Shown piece by piece: positions 58,601-64,000 of a DNA stretch of 64,000 nt. Each line of letters starts with the position of its first letter. Positions within the stretch are counted from its first letter, which is position 1. The notes under the pieces are model-generated. The model worked only from the letters and a program-made list of their open reading frames with translations, was not told where the DNA came from and made no database searches. Where the stretch lies: assembly GCA_021229015.1 (NCBI GenBank), contig CM037785.1:43112543-43176542 (forward strand), given 5' to 3'. Made by a program: the position numbers and the translations under genes. The stretch is from Solen grandis (Eukaryota > Mollusca > Bivalvia > Adapedonta > Solenidae).

Positions 58601-61600
58601 CATTCATTTGTTATGTATATTTCTTTGTTTCATAAAAAAAACTACTGTAATTTATGACTGCTTGGTTTGAAGTAAAGGTATTTATGTAGTAGGTGCTTTT
58701 AAAAATCCGGTGTGTGGATACAATTTAAAACATTGTCTTAAAAGTTTCTTCAACTCTTTTTCTTAATAAGAAACAGACTTTCTAGCTGGTACAAAAAGTT
58801 TCGTAACTGGACCAATTTGTGTCATCAGCTGACTGACAGGCGTTAAAAAATTTCTGTAGTATGGTAAGCGTTGGTGGAATTTGAGATAAACAAACAATTA
58901 CATATTGCACTATAAGATAATTCTATTACATTTGAAATTGTCTCTTTGTTATGTTAATATTCTTTATGTTTATGATCTTGAATGCAGCAGATTCCATGGT
59001 GTGTGCATGTGTATAAACAGTGTTGTTTTTCTGTAAACAGACAATTATTGCAGTTGTAAATAGGGCTGAAACAAGTACCTGGGTAACTGCGGATCGGGTA
59101 AAAAATTGCCAGTACCCGGGTACAAAGTCATTACCTGATGTCGGCCTTTAGAATTTCTATTATAATACCTCATGCACTTCCTTTCTTTATAACATACTAT
59201 ATATATTCATCGATAGCAAATTCATAATACAGTGTTATTTCCTTTAACATATTCTATACTCTGTGAAGAAATTGTATTTGCGTGCATTCAAAATAGACAC
59301 AATTTTGGTGTACTAAATCTGTATTGTTAAAAGCTTATTGAATTCTCAGTACATTGTGCACTTTGATATTGTGATTTGAAATCATTAAGCATATATAAAA
59401 AGCATGGTTTTAAGAAGAATATGAAGAAGTGTCAAGTTGTTAATTATATATAAATCTTGGTATTTTCCAATAAAGGGCAATTGACCTAACAGAACATATA
59501 ATCAATTGAATACTCACATAGCTTGAAAAGAAACTAAGAAGGTATTATAGCTCATTTGCTGAATATTTGATTGAAAGCCATCATATTATGATAGAGAAAA
59601 AAAAAAAACATTTTTAAAACAAATATGGGTATGTATGTTAACTGCCAGCAGTTTGAATTTATTTCAGTTGTATCTAAATGAGAATATTGATACATATATG
59701 AAACAGAGCTTAACAATTTCATTGTTACACTTCTGTTTATGTAAGTAAATAAGATTATAATTAGGTGAACCAATGATAAGGCTTATCATAGTTTGAAATG
59801 AAAAAAAGTTAATATACATGACTTGATAAATATAATTATTGTAAGAAAAGCTATAGCCTTGAGGCGCATGTTTAAAGATAGTTTCTCAGATGAGTTTTCA
59901 GTGTGATACACTTTGTAAAATATACAGAAACTGCTGTTCTCAACCCTTAGCTAGGATATAAGTCTGTTATTTAGCAAATTCCATATGTTAAGTAAATGTG
60001 TATTATTTATTGATGATTATCAGTACACCTAAAGAAACACACATTGACTAACACTTGTACAGAATGGATAATTATTATTTATACATTTTGACATTATTTA
60101 ATCAAGTTACCAACAGTAAACTATAATCAATTAAATTATTTTCCCTTTAGTTTAATCTTATTTATTTTAGGTTGTTTGGGAAAAAAGTTTTTATAACTTC
60201 CCTCTTGATGATGGGTTAGACCAGTACTTTTCGCCTGGAAAGGTAATGAAAAATCCTTGTCCCCAACAGGGTTTGAACCCACAACCTTTGGATCTGCAGT
60301 TGGGAACACAGTGCCCTTATTTTCCCTTTAAATCAATTGGAGAGACATTTCTCAATTTAAACAGAGTTCTTAACCTGAGCCAACTTTTCATGACTAGGCA
60401 ATTATGAAAGACCATACATTGCTTTACATGGATTCAAGGTCACAACTAAGAGATCTCTGTTGAGTTAAATGACCATGTTGACTACATGTATGCTTGTTTT
60501 GTCAATGTTGACCTTCAGAGCTGTCTGCTGGACATACTGGACACAGCAGGACAAGAGGAATACTCAGCCTTGAGGGACCAGTACACACGTACTGGAGATT
60601 GCTTCCTGCTGGTTTACAGTGTCACCGATAGTACATCATTCTCTGAGGCAGAGGCCCTATATGACTTTCTGAAGAAAGTCAAGAAAGTGGAGAAACCACC
60701 AACAGTAAGTTATGATATAGTTTAAAATTACTTTTCAGATGTCAACAAATTGTTTGTTTTTAGATATACACCTAAAATGACTGGCAGTGCATTTTTCTTC
60801 AAGCCAACCGGTATATACTTTTTCATTGCTCATTATTTGCACACTTTAAAACGAGCCCAGATTAGTCACTGATTAGACCGTTCTCCTTGATAACTATTCA
60901 AGAGGACTGCATAATATGAGGTAAATTGCAGGAAATAATTTTTTCCTTGTAATCCTGTGATTCTGTAATTGGGGATATATAATCAATCAAGCTCAGCCAG
61001 TCATGCTTCTGTAATTCTCCATTTTGTTCTATCATTAGAAGTTATGTGCATGCTGGTGTTCTCATACATGTATATCCTTTTCCTCTCTAACGGTTTTATC
61101 AGTTTTAATGTCTTTATAGACGATTTATTTGGTTACATGAATAGATTGTGGGAGATAGGCCAGTGTACACTTTGAGTTTAGGCAGTATTGTGATTTAAAA
61201 TCAAACCGTAAATTAGTGTGGACTTCCATTTCTTAAATTCAAAATTTAAAGATGTTTTATTTAAGAATTAAAAAAGATAAATCTTGATTAAATACTTGAT
61301 TTAATAAATAAATTGAATGAGCGTTAATGGGTGAAAAAAACAACAAGGTAAGCACTGTTTCAATGAAAACGAGCACCAATTTGCATTTTTAGCTCGACTA
61401 TTCGAAGAATATGAGAGCTATTGTAGTCATCCTGGCGTTGGCGTCGGCGTTGGTGTTGCAGCTTTTGGTTACAGTTTTGCGTGCAAGTTTCTATCAACCT
61501 TATATCTCAATAACCATTCATGGTAGTGACTTGAAAGTTTATAAATATGTTCAGGGTCATCAGACAACCAAGGTAGATAACTCTTGACTGAATTTAATAT

Positions 61601-63990
61601 GAATTATGGCCCCTTTTTAACTTAGAAATTTTGGTTAAAGTTTTGCATGCAATAGAAAATTTGGTTAAAGTTTTGCATGCAATAGAAAATTTGGTTAAAG
61701 TTTTGCTTGCAAGCTACTATCTAGTTTGTATCTCAATAACCATTCATGGTATTGACTTGAAAGTTTATGAATATGTTAAGGGTCATCATACAACCAAGGT
61801 AGATAACTCTTGATGGAATATATTACAAATTATGGCCCCTTTTTATCTTAGAAATTTTGGTTAAAGTTTTGCATGCAAGATACTCTCATGCTTATATCTC
61901 AGTATCCAGGCATGCGATTGATTTGAAACATCTTTAATATATTTAAGGGTATCATACTTTCATGGTAGATAACTCTTGATTGATTATGTTACAAATTATT
62001 GCCCTTTTTAACTTAGAAATTTTGGTTAAAGTTTTGCATGCAAGGTACTTTCATGCTAATATCTCAGTATCCAGGCATGTGGTTGATTTGAAACATCTTT
62101 AATATGTTTAGGGGTATCATACTTTCATGGTAGATAACTTTTGATGGAATATATTACAAATTATGGCTCCATTTTTTAACTTAGAAATTTTGGTTAAAGT
62201 TTTGCATGCAAGGTACTTTCATGCTTATATCTCAGTATCCAGGCATGGGACTGATTTGATGGCCCTTTTCTAACTTGGATTTTTGGTTAAAGTTTTGCAT
62301 GCACAGTCTTATTGTGCTTATATCTCAGTAACTAGGCATGGGATTGATTTTAGACATCATAAAAATATTAAGGGTTATCAGACTATCAAGGTATATCATT
62401 TTTGACTATTATTATGTACAGGGTATGTGAAGGGCAAGAATTGAAATAGATTTCATTTGATTTACCAACAAGCATTTTGAATAGTCGAGTGTGCTGTCCT
62501 CTGACAGCTCTTGTTATGCAACATCATTGACCTTAGGGGCAAATGAAAATGAATGTAACCAAAAAATGTTAGCCTCTTCTTTTAGCAATGCTATCTCCAT
62601 GTCTTGTATTGATCAGTGTGTTTTCACTGAAATTAGTTGATAAATCCCCGAGAAAAATATTTCTTATAAGTGTTTTTGGTTATTTACAAGTACAATTTTA
62701 CTACAATATTAATTAAGAAGAGTCTGATAGATGGACTGATTCCCATACTGGTTCAGACTTTGGACTGAAGGTTTTCATGATGTCTGCCAGTAAGTGCAAG
62801 GAAAGTAGGATGTGCTAAAGAGTTCAAAATTAAATTGGAGAGAGTGTGAAAGTTATTTTATTATACTTCATTATTGTAGAGTTAGACCAGCGACAATGAT
62901 AGAAATAAAGTGAAAATTCTTACTTTGATTTTTATTCTTATTTTATCAAAATGCACAAACAGCAGTCCTGTAATCCAAGAAATAAAAAGGAGGTCTAAAT
63001 TGTATGAGTTAATTTTTTGTGTTGATCTCGTGATATTTACATGATTACAAAATTAATGATTTTGACATCACTGGTGAAGTTATGATAATCTAAGATCAAC
63101 AGGCTTAAGTGGTAGTTTCTAAATTCACATTCTCTTTATATGATCATTGATGTGAAATAGGTATTTTTTAACCAGGTTTTCCGAAGGAAAACTCTGGTTA
63201 TTAGATTGGGGTATGTCGGCGAGCGGGCGGGTGTAAACAATTTCTTCTGTGCGCAACTCCTCCTACATTTTTCAACAGATTTGGCCCAAACTTTTATAGA
63301 AGCATTATTACATAGTGGCCTGGCGCATATTGTCAGGGTTTTGTGGTTTGACTATTTTTGATGCATTTATGGCCCTTTGTTATTTTTTTACATATGTAAT
63401 ATATGGGAAATATTCTTCTGTGCGCAACTCCTCTTACATTTTTCAACGGAGGAACTTCAAACTTTTACAGAAGCATTATTACATAGTGACCTGGTGCATA
63501 TTGTTAGGGTTTTGTGGTTCGACTATTTTTTATGCAGTTATGGCCCTTTGTCCCTTAACGGATGTAATATAAAGGGAAATATTCTTTCGTGCACAACTTC
63601 TACATTTCTTAATGAATTTTGTCCATACTTTAACAGAAGTTTGCTTTATACAGAATTGCATTAGATTTAATAGACATTGAGCACAAAATTGTTTGACTGA
63701 TACAAATAATCTGTACTGGGACGAAACATTGCGAAAAGAAAACCTGGTTTTGTGACAATTCCTGTCACTTGTATTGTAGTAAAAATGATTACTTTTCATT
63801 ATTTCAGGTTTTGATTGGGAACAAGACCGACCTGGTTGATGACAGAGCCATATCAACTGATGAAGGGTCTGCACTGGCAGCCAAACTGGGTGTACCATAT
63901 GTGGAGACCTCTGCAAAAACAGCCGCTAATGTTACATTAGCTTTTGAAACTCTGATACGCAACACTCCTCGGACAGGCATGGAGTATAAG
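55509..63990 (+). CDS. cpras1: Circularly permuted Ras protein 1-like gene, 5' part (N-terminus, G3-G4-G5), partial
   Basis: Three exons, 55501-55619 (ATG at 55509), 60519-60704 and 63808-63990, all join in phase 0 and give 160 residues. An acidic leader of 37 residues is followed by Ras beta-3/G3 (LDILDTAGQEEYSALRDQY; the catalytic-type Gln is residue 49), G4 (NKTDL, 104-108) and G5 (ETSAK, 132-136), then a final helix. No G1 or G2 precedes G3: the leader has no P-loop, and the ATG sits just after an acceptor. A Ras fold that starts at beta-3 is the N-terminal part of a cpRAS domain (order G3-G4-G5-G1-G2). The last exon ends TGMEYK at a gtaagc donor, so G1 is expected in the next exon, beyond 64000. 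The - strand exon at 10645-10453 has precisely the content and phase expected of it. Confidence 0.92.
55638..55854 (+). mobile_element. Related MITE, near-complete, just after cpRAS1 start exon
   Basis: Begins CACCCTTTACCTCATGAATA and ends TGAAGTGAAGGGTTAA. The end CATCAAAATGAGTCTATATG is shared with the TTAA MITE family above. It starts 18 bases after the donor of the start exon. A short head of the same family (ATGAATATTCATGAGG) remains at 10393-10424. Confidence 0.7.
56517..57235 (+). repeat. Hairpin-headed element (CCCCTGCC family) in cpRAS1 intron
   Basis: The head CCCCTGCCACGGAGCAGGAG-GGGATTATAG is at 56521-56548, followed by an imperfect (GTCC/GTCT)n run to 56610 and one or two internal units (CATATCTCCTTTACCCCTTG). 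An end GGCGGTGGGGGATATAGC is near 57184-57202. Confidence 0.65.
57236..60518 (+). other. cpRAS1 intron sequence without recognised gene
   Basis: AT-rich. It holds the S1 remnant at 58285-58410, a possible SINE box B in reverse at 60262-60290 (GGTTTGAACCCACAACC) and low-complexity stretches. I see no exon; the phase-0 join between 55619 and 60519 does not need one. Confidence 0.5.
58285..58410 (+). mobile_element. SINE S1 remnant
   Basis: GTTTTCAAACCGGGCCATGA matches the box B region of S1, and TATCTTCCTTGTGCTTGGTA with TAAGGGTAATTGTAGG matches its body. The head is lost. Confidence 0.65.
60519..60704 (+). CDS. cpras1: cpRAS1 exon with G3 (switch II)
   Basis: The acceptor is ccttcag and the donor gtaagt; both borders are phase 0 (62 codons). 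It encodes SCLLDILDTAGQEEYSALRD, then QYTRTGDCFLLVYSVTDSTS and a lysine-rich helix (FLKKVKKVEKPPT). The DTAGQEEYSAxRDQYxRTG run is the Ras/Rap switch II with the catalytic glutamine intact. The exon starts at the new N-terminus of the permuted domain, so the domain boundary coincides with an exon boundary. Confidence 0.94.
61388..62516 (+). repeat. Hairpin-headed array (GCTCGACTATTCGAAG family) in cpRAS1 intron
   Basis: The head TTTTAGCTCGACTATTCGAA is at 61388-61407. GGCGTTGGCGTCGGCGTTGG follows, then about six units of varying length (AACTTAGAAATTTTGGTTAA, GCATGCAA, TATCTCAGTA). The tail GAATAGTCGAGTGTGCTGTC...GACAGCTCTTGTT is at 62477-62516. At 61631-61700 a 36-bp segment is tripled exactly. 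Confidence 0.8.
63170..63755 (+). repeat. Hairpin-headed array element (AACCAG family), + strand, next to cpRAS1 exon
   Basis: The head hairpin AACCAGGTTTTCCGAAGG...CTCTGGTTATTAG is at 63170-63203. It is followed by about 2.5 units of roughly 180 bp (CTTCTGTGCGCAACTCCTCC...TTATGGCCCTTTG). A tail AAACCTGGTTTTG lies at 63740-63752. It ends about 55 bases upstream of the acceptor of the G4-G5 exon. Confidence 0.75.
63808..63990 (+). CDS. cpras1: cpRAS1 exon with G4 and G5, ending in a relict Ras N-terminus
   Basis: The acceptor is atttcag and the donor gtaagc; both borders are phase 0 (61 codons). VLIGNKTDL is G4 (NKxD) and VETSAK is G5, both intact and so consistent with guanine-nucleotide binding. 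After the last helix (AFETLIRN) the exon ends TPRTGMEYK. MEYK corresponds to the first residues of ordinary Ras/Rap proteins (M-T/R-E-Y-K), here internal and just before where beta-1 should begin. Confidence 0.94.
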
Positions 63991-64000
63991 GTAAGCATGC

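Noticed and set aside
63315..63664. Two overlapping + strand frames of 85 and 95 residues
   Set aside because: They are translations of the AACCAG-family array units just upstream of the cpRAS1 G4-G5 exon.

Overview
The window is eukaryotic, intron-rich and AT-rich, and almost certainly comes from a mollusc, most likely a bivalve. The protein families are metazoan. The introns and intergenic DNA are packed with tRNA-derived SINEs whose core and AAC-rich tail look like those of bivalve SINEs, with short inverted-repeat DNA elements, and with hairpin-headed arrays of roughly 145-185 bp units. The species cannot be named from the sequence alone.

Two protein-coding genes are supported. (1) CDAN1 (codanin-1), + strand, 15964-44399. 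I mapped 24 exons whose phases all agree; they give 1373 residues with no internal stop. Only the first exon with the start codon is missing. Codanin-1 is the cytosolic partner of the histone chaperone ASF1. (2) A circularly permuted Ras GTPase gene (cpRAS1 type, motif order G3-G4-G5-G1-G2, followed by a Sec23/24-like zinc finger and a von Willebrand A domain). This gene appears in two pieces at opposite ends of the window. G3, G4 and G5 are on the + strand (exons 55501-55619, 60519-60704 and 63808-63990, running off the right edge). G1, G2, a basic/acidic linker, the zinc finger and the start of the vWA domain are on the - strand (five exons between 10645 and 133, running off the left edge).

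The two pieces are complementary. The last right-hand exon ends in phase 0 with residues MEYK, and the first left-hand exon starts in phase 0 with [13 protein letters not shown], which is how an intact Ras/Rap N-terminus reads. A run of exactly 100 N at 14301-14400 marks a scaffold join. The simplest reading is that the contig 1-14300 is placed in the wrong orientation and position and belongs, reverse-complemented, downstream of the right edge. Two head-to-head paralogues or a real inversion remain possible.

Layout: 1-10.6 kb, 3' part of cpRAS1 (-); 10.6-14.3 kb, repeat arrays; 14.3-14.4 kb, gap; 14.4-16 kb, an inverted repeat and a transposon copy just upstream of the first visible CDAN1 exon; 16-44.4 kb, CDAN1, with transposons, a 5'-truncated LINE, SINEs and arrays in its introns; 44.4-52 kb, CDAN1 3' flank, SINEs, a satellite derived from a SINE, and arrays; 52-64 kb, putative cpRAS1 promoter, a zinc-finger fragment of transposase type, and the 5' part of cpRAS1 (+). 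Nothing in the sequence ties the two genes together functionally; CDAN1 acts in histone supply, and cpRAS proteins have no established cellular role known to me.
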